A stretch of DNA of 47,235 bases from Alphaproteobacteria bacterium (GCA_947457935.1 CANGXP010000009.1:1-47235), one strand, 5' to 3'. Shown: positions 16,298-24,651, numbered from the stretch's first letter. The notes: a model not told the origin generated them from the sequence alone. A program made the numbers and translations.

Positions 16298-17219
16298 GAG
16301 CTGGCTCACAAAACTAAAGCAAGGGTTGCAAAAGTCGTCCTCTAAACTCTCAGAAGGGTTGGTGGGGATTTTCACCAAGCGCAAGCTGGATGATGCAGCG
16401 CTTGAAGAACTGGAAGACACGTTGTTACTGGCGGATTTTGGGTCGGCAACAGCGGCGAATCTCACGAAAGAATTGGCGCGGGTGCGGTTTGGCAAGGAAG
16501 TATCGCCTGAAGAGGTGAAAGAATTTTTAGCCGAGCACATCACCCCAATTCTTGAACCCCTCGTATTGCCATTAAACATTAACAAAGCCAAACAACCCCA
16601 TGTTATTTTGATGATTGGCGTGAATGGTAGCGGTAAAACCACCACCATCGGCAAGCTGGCGGCACAATTCAAAGAACAGGGAAAATCGGTGTTGCTGGTG
16701 GCGGGTGACACATTCCGTGCCGCTGCCGTGGAACAGTTGAAAATCTGGGGCACACGGGCGAACGTGCCTGTGCTTGCAAGAGAAACGGGCAGTGATGCGG
16801 CGGCTCTTGTGTTTGATGCACTTGAGCAAGCCAAGCGCGACAACATTGACGTGGTGTTGATGGACACGGCAGGACGCTTGCAGAATAAAGATAATCTGAT
16901 GGCAGAACTCAGCAAAATCAGGCGTGTATTGCAAAAGGCGGATGCCACCGCGCCGCATGATGTGGTGCTGGTGTTGGATGCCACAACTGGGCAGGCAGCG
17001 ATCAATCAGGTGGAGGTGTTTGGCAAGGCAGCGGGGGTTACGGGGCTGATTGTCACGAAATTAGACGGCACGGCGCGGGGCGGCATTGTGGTAGCACTCG
17101 CGCAAAAGTTTGGGCTGCCGATTCATGCCCTCGGTGTGGGTGAGCAGATTGATGACCTGAAACCGTTTCTGGCGGCGGATTTTGCGCGGCATTTGGTGGG
17201 CGTGGCGGCGGATGCTTAA
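16296..17219 (+). CDS. ftsY: FtsY, signal recognition particle receptor GTPase
   Basis: 307 residues from the ATG giving MSWLTKLKQGLQKSSSKLSE. The helical N domain covers about 1-90. The G domain has the P-loop GVNGSGKTT (108-116), DTFRAAAVEQL, DTAGRLQNKDNLMAEL and TKLDGTARGG, ending GVGEQIDDLKPF. It docks SRP-ribosome complexes at the inner membrane. The frame stays open 50 codons upstream, but that part translates the family A repeat and is not typical FtsY, so I chose the internal ATG. The acidic A domain is short. The ribosome-binding site is weak (GGTGACGGT just before the ATG). Confidence 0.94.
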   Translation: MSWLTKLKQGLQKSSSKLSEGLVGIFTKRKLDDAALEELEDTLLLADFGSATAANLTKELARVRFGKEVSPEEVKEFLAEHITPILEPLVLPLNINKAKQPHVILMIGVNGSGKTTTIGKLAAQFKEQGKSVLLVAGDTFRAAAVEQLKIWGTRANVPVLARETGSDAAALVFDALEQAKRDNIDVVLMDTAGRLQNKDNLMAELSKIRRVLQKADATAPHDVVLVLDATTGQAAINQVEVFGKAAGVTGLIVTKLDGTARGGIVVALAQKFGLPIHALGVGEQIDDLKPFLAADFARHLVGVAADA

Positions 17220-17439
17220 TACCGACTACACTAAACACCCGCAGTTTAGCTGCGCCACGCCATCCAGTTTGCCTAAACTTTCCGCCGTGCCCTTCGGGCT
17301 TGCAGAAAGCAAGGCTTCACTGGCTTGCGGGTCAAAAAGCATTTGCTTTTTGTCTCCTCGCTCAGTCATTGGCATTGAGCCAACTCCGTTCAGCCTCGGC
17401 TCGCTCGCAAAAACTTCGGATGCTTATTGTGGTCGGTAT
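17219..17439. repeat. Palindromic repeat, family A copy 2, between ftsY stop and a glycosyltransferase start
   Basis: Ends ATACCGACTACA and (reverse complement) ATACCGACCACA match at 11 of 12 positions. The core carries TTTAGCTGCGCCACGCCA and AACTCCGTTCAGCCTCGGCT as in copy 1, plus about 90 bp of extra sequence (TTTCCGCCGTGCCCTTCGGG and following). The first A completes the ftsY TAA stop. The terminal GGTAT provides the first two bases of the next gene's ATG. Confidence 0.88.
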
Positions 17440-18712
17440 GTATAACATCCTGCAAGTATTACCTTCCCTAAACCTTGGCGGAGTGGAGCGCGGCACGCTG
17501 CAAATCGCGGCTTTCCTTGCTGCACGGGGCGATGGCGCGTTTGTTGCCTCAAATGGTGGCAGATTAGTGGCAGAATTAGAGCAGAGCGGTGCAACGCATC
17601 TGACGCTGCCCTTAAAGGGCAAAAATCCTGTTATAATTTATAATAATATCAGTGCGCTAGAAAAAATTATTAAACAATACTCTATTGATATTGTCCATGC
17701 GCGGAGTCGTGCGCCTGCATGGAGTGCCTATTTTGCCGCAAAACGGGCAAATGTGCCGTTTATCACCACTTATCACGGGGCGTACGGGCAGGGGGCATCT
17801 CTAAAAACCTCTTTTCTAGGGCGATTGGCCGCGTCAGCAGGTTGCTCTGAATCCGCACGTACGGAAGAGTACGCTTGCGTTTCAGCTCAACCTCCTTTCT
17901 CGCCACTCATCCCGATAAAAGGGTTTTTAGAAGTGCCCCAAGGCAACGCGCTGAAACGCTGGTATAACAGCATTATGACACGGGGCGCGGTGGTGATTGC
18001 GCCGTCGCACTTCATCAAACAGTATATTTTGCAGCATCACCCACACGTAAACCCCGATAAAATCCACGTTATTTATCGCGGCGCAGATGTCACACAGTTT
18101 GACCCCGCAACGGTTTCACCTGAAGATATTTCCGCTTTGAAAGCCTCATGGAACATAGCGGAGGGGCAGAAAATTCTGCTGTTTCCCGCACGGATCAGCC
18201 GTTGGAAGGGGCATAAGGAGGCGATTACGGCACTCAAGAATGTGTCAAACAGCGTGTTGGTCTTCCTTGGCGAGACAACAGGGCAGGAGTCTTACCAACA
18301 AGAACTGCTGGACTATGCAAAATCGCTACACTGTGCAGAAAACATCCGCTTTGTCGGGCGGTGTGATGTCATGCCAGCCGCCTATAGTGCTGCAGATGTG
18401 GTGCTATGTCCCTCTTTAAAGCCTGAAGCGTTCGGACGCACGGTGACAGAGGCGCAAGCTATGGGCGCGGTGGTGATTGCCACTAATCATGGCGGGGCAG
18501 CAGAAACCATTGAGGATGGCGTGACAGGTTTTCATATTCCGCTGGAAAACATGGAAAATGCGCTTGCTGCTAAAATTCAGGAGATTTTAGCAATGTCCCC
18601 TGAACAGCTTGTGACACTGAAGAATACTGCTATAGAAAGGGTGCGGGCGCAATTTTCCCTCGCACAGATGACGGCACAAACGGGGCTTCTCTATGACAGT
18701 TTTCAACGATAA
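17438..18712 (+). CDS. Group 1 (GT4-type) glycosyltransferase with an in-frame palindromic insertion
   Basis: 424 residues from MYNILQVLPSLNLGGVERGT, the usual GT4 start. The donor-binding half has LLFPARISRWKGHKEAI, FVGRCDVMPAAYSAADVVLCPSLKPEAFGR and EAQAMGAVVIATNHGG with the conserved Glu residues. Residues about 121-165 (between YHGAYG and LKRWYN, normally nearly adjacent) are encoded by an inverted repeat kept in frame. The upstream 46 open codons belong to the family A repeat, so the internal ATG is preferred; ATG at 17420 is an alternative. It overlaps lspA by 20 bp. A role in surface polysaccharide synthesis is inferred. Confidence 0.85.
   Translation: MYNILQVLPSLNLGGVERGTLQIAAFLAARGDGAFVASNGGRLVAELEQSGATHLTLPLKGKNPVIIYNNISALEKIIKQYSIDIVHARSRAPAWSAYFAAKRANVPFITTYHGAYGQGASLKTSFLGRLAASAGCSESARTEEYACVSAQPPFSPLIPIKGFLEVPQGNALKRWYNSIMTRGAVVIAPSHFIKQYILQHHPHVNPDKIHVIYRGADVTQFDPATVSPEDISALKASWNIAEGQKILLFPARISRWKGHKEAITALKNVSNSVLVFLGETTGQESYQQELLDYAKSLHCAENIRFVGRCDVMPAAYSAADVVLCPSLKPEAFGRTVTEAQAMGAVVIATNHGGAAETIEDGVTGFHIPLENMENALAAKIQEILAMSPEQLVTLKNTAIERVRAQFSLAQMTAQTGLLYDSFQR
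17800..17931. repeat. In-frame palindromic element inside the glycosyltransferase gene
   Basis: The left arm TCTAAAAACCTCTTTTCTAG (17800-17819) pairs with the right arm ATAAAAGGGTTTTTAGA (about 17915-17931): ten perfect pairs at the tip, then a one-base slip and further pairing. About 132 bp, 44 codons, with no stop in the gene's frame. Layout and size resemble the Rickettsia palindromic elements, which insert in frame into conserved proteins; sequence identity to those is not claimed. Confidence 0.75.
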
Positions 18713-19220
18713 TAAAACGCTGGTATTACGCGGTATTCTTGTATTGCTGATAATATTAATCAGTGATCAATTAAGTAAAGAATACATGATGGGGCTGTTG
18801 CTTGAGCCGCAACGCTCCATAGAAATCACGTCGTTTTTTGCGTTCACCCCTGTGTGGAACTATGGCGTGAGTTTTGGCATGTTTAAGGCAGGGGACGCGA
18901 AAGGCGTTTATTTGTTGGTGGCAGTGTCCACCCTCATTACAAGCGTGGTTGGGTATTGGTTGTGGCGGGCGACAACCACGCTCCAAGCGGTGATGTATGG
19001 GCTGATTATCGGCGGGGCAATCGGCAACGTGATTGATCGCTTGCGGTTTGGTGCGGTGTTCGATTTCCTCGATTTCCACTATAAAAGTTTTTATTATCCT
19101 GTATTTAACATTGCAGATAGTGCAATTTGCGTGGGCGTGTTTCTAATTCTGCTTGAACAACTACGGGGAAAAAAGCATAGTACAGCGGATATTGTTGAAA
19201 ACGGAAAAAATAATGCGTAA
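18693..19220 (+). CDS. lspA: Lipoprotein signal peptidase LspA
   Basis: 175 residues with four membrane helices. The catalytic aspartates are Asp124 in AVFDFLDFH and Asp142 in FNIADS, with GNVIDR at 111-116. WNYGVSFGMF is the conserved N-terminal motif. It removes the signal peptide of diacylglyceryl-prolipoproteins in the inner membrane. It begins inside the end of the glycosyltransferase gene and its stop overlaps the start of the next gene, which itself encodes a lipoprotein, so translation is coupled. Confidence 0.96.
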   Translation: MTVFNDNKTLVLRGILVLLIILISDQLSKEYMMGLLLEPQRSIEITSFFAFTPVWNYGVSFGMFKAGDAKGVYLLVAVSTLITSVVGYWLWRATTTLQAVMYGLIIGGAIGNVIDRLRFGAVFDFLDFHYKSFYYPVFNIADSAICVGVFLILLEQLRGKKHSTADIVENGKNNA

Positions 19221-19803
19221 TTCTCATCGTTTCCTCTCCCTTTTAAGCGTTGTGATGTTAAGCGGCTGCACGGATATTCGCGCTAATTTAGGCTTGGAAC
19301 GCTCTTCCCCCGATGAATTTGCGGTAGTGACACGCGCCCCCTTAAGTTTGCCGCCGAGCTATGATTTGCGTCCGCCGCGTGCAGGTGCGCCGCGTCCGCA
19401 AGAACAGACAACCACAGAGCAAGCAGAGCAAACTCTTTTTGGGCGGCCTAATACAGGGGGTAGCACGGTGCAAACAGGGCAGGGGAATGTCCCTGTTAAA
19501 ATCACGCGTTCTGCCAGCATTGCTGAACAAGGATTCCTTACCAAAGCAGGCGTAACAGCAGCAAATCCTAATATTCGTGCAGTGCTTGATAAAGAAACAG
19601 CCAAAAAACCTGCAAGCGATAAAGGTGTTATTGAAACACTGGAAGATTTTAGTGCGGTGAAAAAGCAAGATCCGTTGGTAGAGCCTGCGGCAGAAGCAAA
19701 ACGCATTCGCGATAATCAGAAGGCAGGTGCGCCTGTAACCAAGGGCGACGTGAAACAAGCTGAACCGAAGCAGAAAACGCTGTGGGATACGTTAGGGTTC
19801 TAA
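19213..19803 (+). CDS. DUF3035 outer-membrane lipoprotein, BamF-like
   Basis: 196 residues starting MRNSHRFLSLLSVVMLSGCTD. The hydrophobic segment ends in the lipobox LSGC, so it should be lipidated and then cut by LspA, the gene just upstream. The block SPDEFAVVTRAPLSLPPSYDLRPPR is the DUF3035 signature, conserved in alphaproteobacteria next to lspA and resembling the N-terminal motif of BamC. Related proteins in Caulobacter were called BamF, part of the beta-barrel assembly complex (family knowledge). The rest is Gln/Glu/Lys-rich and probably flexible. The start overlaps the lspA stop. Confidence 0.82.
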   Translation: MRNSHRFLSLLSVVMLSGCTDIRANLGLERSSPDEFAVVTRAPLSLPPSYDLRPPRAGAPRPQEQTTTEQAEQTLFGRPNTGGSTVQTGQGNVPVKITRSASIAEQGFLTKAGVTAANPNIRAVLDKETAKKPASDKGVIETLEDFSAVKKQDPLVEPAAEAKRIRDNQKAGAPVTKGDVKQAEPKQKTLWDTLGF

Positions 19804-19931
19804 AATACACAAAAAGTAGCATGGTAACCGTTTTTTAGAAACTATAGAGTATATTATTTATTGTTTTTCGTTCTTGCAAAAACTATACTCTTTGTATAAA
19901 TACACACGCTCATTCTAGTTAAAAGTGTATT

Positions 19932-20885
19932 ATGATTGAAGACGCTCTTGTTGCTTTAAAAAATGGAGGGCTTGTTGCCTTCCCGACTGAAACGGTTTAT
20001 GGTCTCGGTGCTGATGCAGCCAATAAACACGCGGTGATGAAGCTCTATGCCGCGAAAAACCGCCCTGCGTTTAATCCGCTGATTGTGCATTGTGCTAGTG
20101 TTGAACAAATGCGCGAGTATTGCGCGTGGGATGACCGTGCAGAAGCCTTGGCAAACGCTTTTATGCCTGGCCCGTTGACCATTATTGTGCAGCGGTGGCC
20201 GTGGGGAAAATTTCCTGAACCTGATGCACCGAGTGTTTCAGAAGAAGCCTGTGCAAAACTGCCGACGATTGCTTTAAGAATGCCTGATCATCCTGTTGCG
20301 CTAGAACTAATTCAGAAGTATGGCAAACCGATTGCAGCCCCGAGTGCAAACCCGTCTGGTATGCTTAGCCCCACACGGGCAGAGCACGTTCGCCAACATT
20401 TAGGGGATGTGGTGGATGTTATTTTAGAAGCCCCTAATCCGTGCCGTATCGGGCTGGAATCAACGATAGTTGACATTAGTATGCGTGGCTCAGGGTGGGA
20501 ATTGCTGCGTCAAGGCGCAATTTCACAAGAAGGCATTGAGGCAGTTTTAAAAATGCCACCCTTCCCAAAGGATGAAAAAATCCGCTCTCCGGGGCAGTTA
20601 TTGCGCCATTACACAACACATAAGGATCTTGTGCTGGATGTGACAGAGCCGTTACCAGAAGATGCCTTGTTGGTTTTTGGTGTTGCGCCGCACCCTGCGC
20701 CACGCCACACCTTAAATTTAAGTCCTGAAAGTAATCTAGAGGAAGCGGCTTCGCGGCTGTTTGCCTATTTGCATCTTTTAGATAAAACAGACGCAAAGAG
20801 AATTGCGGTGATGCCGATACCTGAGCAGGGTATTGGTGTCGCGATTAATGAGCGGCTAAGGCGTGGTGCGTTTAGACCTTACTAA
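19932..20885 (+). CDS. sua5: L-threonylcarbamoyladenylate synthase (Sua5 type)
   Basis: 317 residues. The YrdC domain has PTETVYGLGADA, KNRPAFNPLIVH, FMPGPLTII and APSANPSGMLSPT, covering nucleotide and threonine binding. A linker with SPGQLLRHYTTH and a smaller C-terminal Sua5 domain (about 225-317) follow; this longer form differs from the short TsaC. It makes threonylcarbamoyl-AMP for t6A37 of tRNA. MtaB, acting later at the same position, is 3.8 kb upstream. The 128 bp spacer from the BamF-like gene is AT-rich and probably holds its promoter. Confidence 0.95.
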   Translation: MIEDALVALKNGGLVAFPTETVYGLGADAANKHAVMKLYAAKNRPAFNPLIVHCASVEQMREYCAWDDRAEALANAFMPGPLTIIVQRWPWGKFPEPDAPSVSEEACAKLPTIALRMPDHPVALELIQKYGKPIAAPSANPSGMLSPTRAEHVRQHLGDVVDVILEAPNPCRIGLESTIVDISMRGSGWELLRQGAISQEGIEAVLKMPPFPKDEKIRSPGQLLRHYTTHKDLVLDVTEPLPEDALLVFGVAPHPAPRHTLNLSPESNLEEAASRLFAYLHLLDKTDAKRIAVMPIPEQGIGVAINERLRRGAFRPY

Positions 20886-20921
20886 GCACTAAGTCGCGAA
20901 AGTTTATTAAATGTGCCTTGT

Positions 20922-21069
20922 AAGAACCTGTTCACGATCTCGCTAGACCGCGAGCGAAAATGCGTGTTGTTGAGAACCAGCGCGCAGTGTATTTTTCATA
21001 CATGAGCACTGGAAGCGCAGAAAACACGCATTTGCAGCAAGGTATAGTAGAGAACGTGAACAGGTTCTA
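20922..21069. repeat. 148 bp nested palindrome, MITE-like
   Basis: Outer arms AAGAACCTGTTCACGATCTC (20922-20941) and GAGAACGTGAACAGGTTCTA (21050-21069) pair at 18 of 20 positions. A second pair, AAAATGCGTGTT (20957-20968) and AACACGCATTT (21023-21033), nests inside. It fills the gap between the convergent ends of sua5 and a glycosyltransferase and carries no gene. It could be a non-autonomous mobile element or a large hairpin terminator for both genes. It is unlike the A, B and C families. Confidence 0.8.
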
Positions 21070-21072
21070 AGG

Positions 21073-22164
21073 CTACTTCCCAAACAGCGACTTCACCTTA
21101 TCTAAGAAACTAGCAGAAACACTTTTGTTTGCAACCTGTCCTTTTTGCAGCACCTCTGCATAAAATTGCTTATATTGGTTTACGGTTGATTGCAGAGTGT
21201 AATCCTGAAGATAGTGGGTGTAGCCTTGTTGGATAAGGCGTTGACGGAGTTCACCATCGGTTAGAAGGCGTTTAATGTTAGAGGCAAGACCATCGACATC
21301 ATCAATAGCAACCAACAATGCGTCAACTTCATGTTGCGCCGTGGCGCGAGGGCCTGCTGCTTTCGTTGCAACGAGTGGTTTTTTATGCGCCCATGCTTCT
21401 GGCATGACAAGTCCAAACGGTTCATAGCGTGAGGGAAGCACAATAACATCCGCAGCGGCATAAAGCCGCGCATTATCCTCTTGCCAGCCCAGAAAGCGAA
21501 CCCGATCAATCACATTAATTTCCGTAGCAAATTTTTGCAAATCCGCCAAAATCTCTCCATCGCCAGCAATCCATAAATAGGCATTGGGGATAAGCGCCAG
21601 TGCCATCAACAGCGTGTCATACCCCTTGTGCCAATGCAGCCGCCCCAAGGCTACTAATAGGGGCACTCCTTCAGGCGTGCCGAACTCTGCACGAGGGGCG
21701 GGGGAGGCGGTGCGGATGTCTGCAAACGGGCGAATATGGTAAATGCGTTCAGCAGGCCAGCGTTGCTCTGTTACGGAGCTTACAATCCCCGTTGTCATCC
21801 CAACAAGATAATCACAACGGCGATACTCTTTCAGGTTCTGATACCCCCGCAACCAGCCAACATGGACAAAATCACCGCTCGGCATCGCACGGGTTGCTTG
21901 ATACATCCACGTTTGAACAATATCGGGTTTAAAATTTTCCAGTTCTTTGCGTAAGATTGCAGTAGCGGTGCTGCTTGATACGTCTGCCTTGCTCAGTTCA
22001 ATAGTGGGGATGCCAGCATCGCGCAACAGACTAATGCGCGCTTGATTATCGCGCACAACAACGCGCTGCTCTATGCCGCCGTGTTGCAGTCCCTCAACCA
22101 CATTAATGAAATGCGTTTCAGCACCACCGTGTTCGTCGCCAAGCATAACCTGTAAAACGCGCAT
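21073..22164 (-). CDS. Group 1 (GT4-type) glycosyltransferase
   Basis: 363 residues. MRVLQVMLGDEHGGAETHFIN is a typical acceptor-side start with a glycine-rich loop. The donor side has LVALGRLHWHKGYDTLLMAL, WIAGDGEILADLQK, VRFLGWQEDNARLYAAADVIVLPSRYEPFGLVMPEAWAHKKPLVAT, including the EPFGLVMPE motif that binds the nucleotide sugar. It is probably cytoplasmic, acting on lipopolysaccharide or another envelope glycan. It reads away from infC and could share a transcript with it, since the 152 bp between them has only an AT-rich hairpin. Confidence 0.9.
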   Translation of the reverse strand: MRVLQVMLGDEHGGAETHFINVVEGLQHGGIEQRVVVRDNQARISLLRDAGIPTIELSKADVSSSTATAILRKELENFKPDIVQTWMYQATRAMPSGDFVHVGWLRGYQNLKEYRRCDYLVGMTTGIVSSVTEQRWPAERIYHIRPFADIRTASPAPRAEFGTPEGVPLLVALGRLHWHKGYDTLLMALALIPNAYLWIAGDGEILADLQKFATEINVIDRVRFLGWQEDNARLYAAADVIVLPSRYEPFGLVMPEAWAHKKPLVATKAAGPRATAQHEVDALLVAIDDVDGLASNIKRLLTDGELRQRLIQQGYTHYLQDYTLQSTVNQYKQFYAEVLQKGQVANKSVSASFLDKVKSLFGK

Positions 22165-22258
22165 GAATTACTCCTCGAAAATTTCGAGTCCTTTTATACT
22201 AGAAAAAGGTGAATATATTTTAAATAGGGCGAATGCAAGCCATAAACAGGTGTGATTT

Positions 22259-22299
22259 TTATAAAGTTACTTTTTGATGCAGAAAATAGTAATTTTATA
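22259..22299. terminator. AT-rich hairpin downstream of infC
   Basis: TATAAAGTTACT and AGTAATTTTATA can pair around a loop of about 16 bases. It lies just downstream of the infC stop on the minus strand and could be a weak terminator or an RNA-processing hairpin. The stem is AT-rich and there is no clean U-run, so support is modest. Confidence 0.35.
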
Positions 22300-22316
22300 A
22301 TGATTTAGGAGCGATT

Positions 22317-22847
22317 TTATTTCGGCGCAACAATCATAATAACCTGTCTGCCTTCCATGCGGGGTTCATATTCCACGCGGCAAAATTCAGCAATCTCTGC
22401 CTTGGCACGCTCAAGAACCTTCATACCATATTCTTGGTGGCTCATTTCGCGCCCGCGAAACATCAGGGTGATTTTAACCTTGTCACCCTCCTTGAGGAAG
22501 CGTTTGACGTTATTCATTTTAATGAGGAAGTCATTATCGCCAATCCCTGGGCGGAGCTTAATTTCTTTCACTTCAACAGTGCGTTGCTTTTTGCGTGCAT
22601 CCGCTTTTTTGCGTTGTTCTTCATAGCGGAATTTGCCGTAGTCAAGGATTTTGCATACAGGTGGTGTGGCGGCGGGAACAATTTCCACCAAGTCTAAGCC
22701 CACAGACAGTGCTTTGGCGCGGGCTTCTTCAAGAGACACAATACCGAGTGGTTCGCCACCAACATCAACAAGGCGGACGGGATCAGCAAAAATAGCATCG
22801 TTAAGACGGGTATCTTTACCAGAAGAATGAAGAGGCGGACGAATAAT
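22317..22847 (-). CDS. infC: Translation initiation factor IF-3, with an AUU start codon
   Basis: 176 residues if started at ATT (22845-22847). The N-terminal domain reads TRLNDAIFADPVRLVDVGGEPLG and then IVSLEEARAKA, and the C-terminal domain has KEIKLRPGIGDNDF and GREMSHQEYGMKVL. Reading from the first in-frame GTG/ATG would remove about 36 conserved residues. A strong AGGAG lies six bases before the ATT; a second ATT follows at once and is an alternative. IF-3 discriminates against non-standard starts, so AUU allows it to repress its own translation, as in E. coli. rpmI and rplT, the usual followers, are absent. Confidence 0.92.
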   Translation of the reverse strand: MIRPPLHSSGKDTRLNDAIFADPVRLVDVGGEPLGIVSLEEARAKALSVGLDLVEIVPAATPPVCKILDYGKFRYEEQRKKADARKKQRTVEVKEIKLRPGIGDNDFLIKMNNVKRFLKEGDKVKITLMFRGREMSHQEYGMKVLERAKAEIAEFCRVEYEPRMEGRQVIMIVAPK

Positions 22848-22933
22848 GTGGTTCTCCTAATGAATTTTTTTAAAGATTACAAATGACAGATTAAATTTTT
22901 CTTAACAACACTTTAGTGCAGAAAAAATAAATC

Positions 22934-23512
22934 TTACGACAGTGTTTCAATGATTCCTTCTTGTTCTTCAACGATTGCAGCAGAAGGCGGCAATTTGCTT
23001 TGTGCTTTTTTGACAATCTGATCTAACTCGAAAGAGCTGCATAGCCCCAGTTCCACAGGGTGACGGGGCTTAATGTTTTGGATATTCCAGTGTGACTTAT
23101 CGCGGATTTTGCCGATGGTCGGCTTCGTCGTTCCAATAACCTTAGAAATTTGTGCATCGGAAACTTCAGGATGATTTTTAACAATCCATGCAATCGCATC
23201 GGGTTTTTCACTGCGTTTGTTGAGTGGCGTATAGCGAGGGCCTTTAGTGCGAGACTTTGGCTTAGGCAGGTTGGTTGTTAATAGCTTAAGGGTGGAAGCG
23301 GGATCTGTCTCGCAACGCTTTATTTCCGCCTCGGTGAGTTGATGATTGGCAATAGGGTCAAGCGGACGCATGGAGGTGAGCGTCTCTGCATCTGCCAGTG
23401 TTTGAATTTCTAGTTCATGCAAGCCACAAAACGCACCGATTTGCTTAAAAGTAAGGGTCGTATTTTCAAGCAGCCACATGGCGGTTGCTTTTGGCAGAAG
23501 GGGAGTGGCCAT
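22934..23512 (-). CDS. trcR: DUF1013 cell-cycle transcription factor (TrcR family)
   Basis: 192 residues starting MATPLLPKATAMWLLENTTL. The sequence includes FKQIGAFCGLHELEIQTLAD, PLDPIANHQLTEAEI and ISKVIGTTKPTIGKIRDKSHWN, helix-turn-helix-like segments characteristic of DUF1013. This family is restricted to alphaproteobacteria. In Caulobacter the member TrcR travels with RNA polymerase and affects the cell cycle (family knowledge). A longer in-frame start at 23551 adds 13 residues without a good ribosome-binding site. GAGGAA upstream supports the start chosen. It lies directly before infC on the same strand. Confidence 0.85.
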   Translation of the reverse strand: MATPLLPKATAMWLLENTTLTFKQIGAFCGLHELEIQTLADAETLTSMRPLDPIANHQLTEAEIKRCETDPASTLKLLTTNLPKPKSRTKGPRYTPLNKRSEKPDAIAWIVKNHPEVSDAQISKVIGTTKPTIGKIRDKSHWNIQNIKPRHPVELGLCSSFELDQIVKKAQSKLPPSAAIVEEQEGIIETLS

Positions 23513-23658
23513 AATGTTTTTATTCCTCGTAACAAGCACAAAAAGCGGCAAAATGAATGCCGCTGTGTCATTCTTCTATAAGAAATTTTGCTAGGATGCA
23601 AGTAAGAAGTCTTTTACAGTCAGATCACTTTCAAATCGCAAAGATGGAAGCATGATAG

Positions 23659-24651
23659 ATGGCAAGCATTCAAATTGTTCGCGCAGGTAAATTAGTTTTT
23701 TCGCCCCAGCAGCTAGGCAATCCTGAAATTCGCGGCATTGAAACCGCGATGATACAACTCTCTAGGGCATTGCAGCAGCGTAGGCATCAAGTGACGGTCT
23801 ATAATGCCCATAGTGTGCCCGAAAATGATACGGGCGTAGAATGGCAACCCTTTGACACCAAGACAATATTGCCACCAGCCGATGTGAGTATTGTCATTAA
23901 TGATCATGTATTATTAAGGCAAACTAATGCCACGCAACGGATTATGTGGCTGCATAATATGCTGCCGTTTGAAAAATTTGTCCGCAAAGGATTTATCGCG
24001 CCCTGTTATCGGTTTAAGCCCCTAACAATAGTGAGCAGCGAGTATCACGCAGCAAAAAAATCTCGTTTGGTCGCCCCGTTCGGTAAACAGACTATTCCTC
24101 TTGGCATTCCAGAAGTATTTTTAAAAAATACCATTGTGCATACTGTTCCTCCCCCACCGCATGCAGCATTTCTAACGCAACGCTATCGGGGTTTTGAACG
24201 GCTTGAGAATATGTGGGATGCTTTTGCGCCCAAGGCAAGACTCACCGCCCTGTTTGGTGTAGATGCAGATGCGGAAAGATTAGCAGCGAAGAAAATAGAG
24301 GTGTGTGAGTCTTTGCCGTGGACGCGGCTTGCAGATTTTTTGAAAACATTGCGCGTTGCCGTTTTTCCGTGGGATAAGCCTGAGACGTTTTGTCTGGCCG
24401 CCGCCGAAGCACAGGCAATGGGCGTTCCAATTTTAACAATGAACACAGGGGCGATTGCTGAGCGCGTACAACACGGCACCAATGGTATGGTGGCGAACAC
24501 GCCGCAACAATTTAAAGATTTTCTTGAGCAAGTATTGTTTGATGACGTGCTATGGAGGCGTCTGCATCTAGGGGCGATTGCTAGCAGGACTCGGTATTGT
24601 CCTTGGGACGTGGTGGCAAGTAAGTGGGAGTCGCTTTTTAGGCTCTGTTGA
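23659..24651 (+). CDS. Glycosyltransferase, group 1-like
   Basis: 330 residues. The N-terminal half has GNPEIRGIETAMIQLSRALQ, equivalent to the glycine-rich acceptor loop. The C-terminal half has LKTLRVAVFPWDKPETFCLAAAEAQAMGVPILTMNTGAIAERV, containing the conserved Glu pattern of GT4 enzymes. It is shorter and more divergent than the other glycosyltransferases here. The last codons (RLC and the TGA stop) are encoded by the end of the MITE-like element at 24638, so the native C-terminus has been replaced or trimmed. Confidence 0.8.
   Translation: MASIQIVRAGKLVFSPQQLGNPEIRGIETAMIQLSRALQQRRHQVTVYNAHSVPENDTGVEWQPFDTKTILPPADVSIVINDHVLLRQTNATQRIMWLHNMLPFEKFVRKGFIAPCYRFKPLTIVSSEYHAAKKSRLVAPFGKQTIPLGIPEVFLKNTIVHTVPPPPHAAFLTQRYRGFERLENMWDAFAPKARLTALFGVDADAERLAAKKIEVCESLPWTRLADFLKTLRVAVFPWDKPETFCLAAAEAQAMGVPILTMNTGAIAERVQHGTNGMVANTPQQFKDFLEQVLFDDVLWRRLHLGAIASRTRYCPWDVVASKWESLFRLC

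Noticed and set aside
17300-17437. 46-codon N-terminal extension of the glycosyltransferase
   Set aside because: It lies in the family A repeat; the canonical GT4 start MYNILQVLPSLN begins at 17438.
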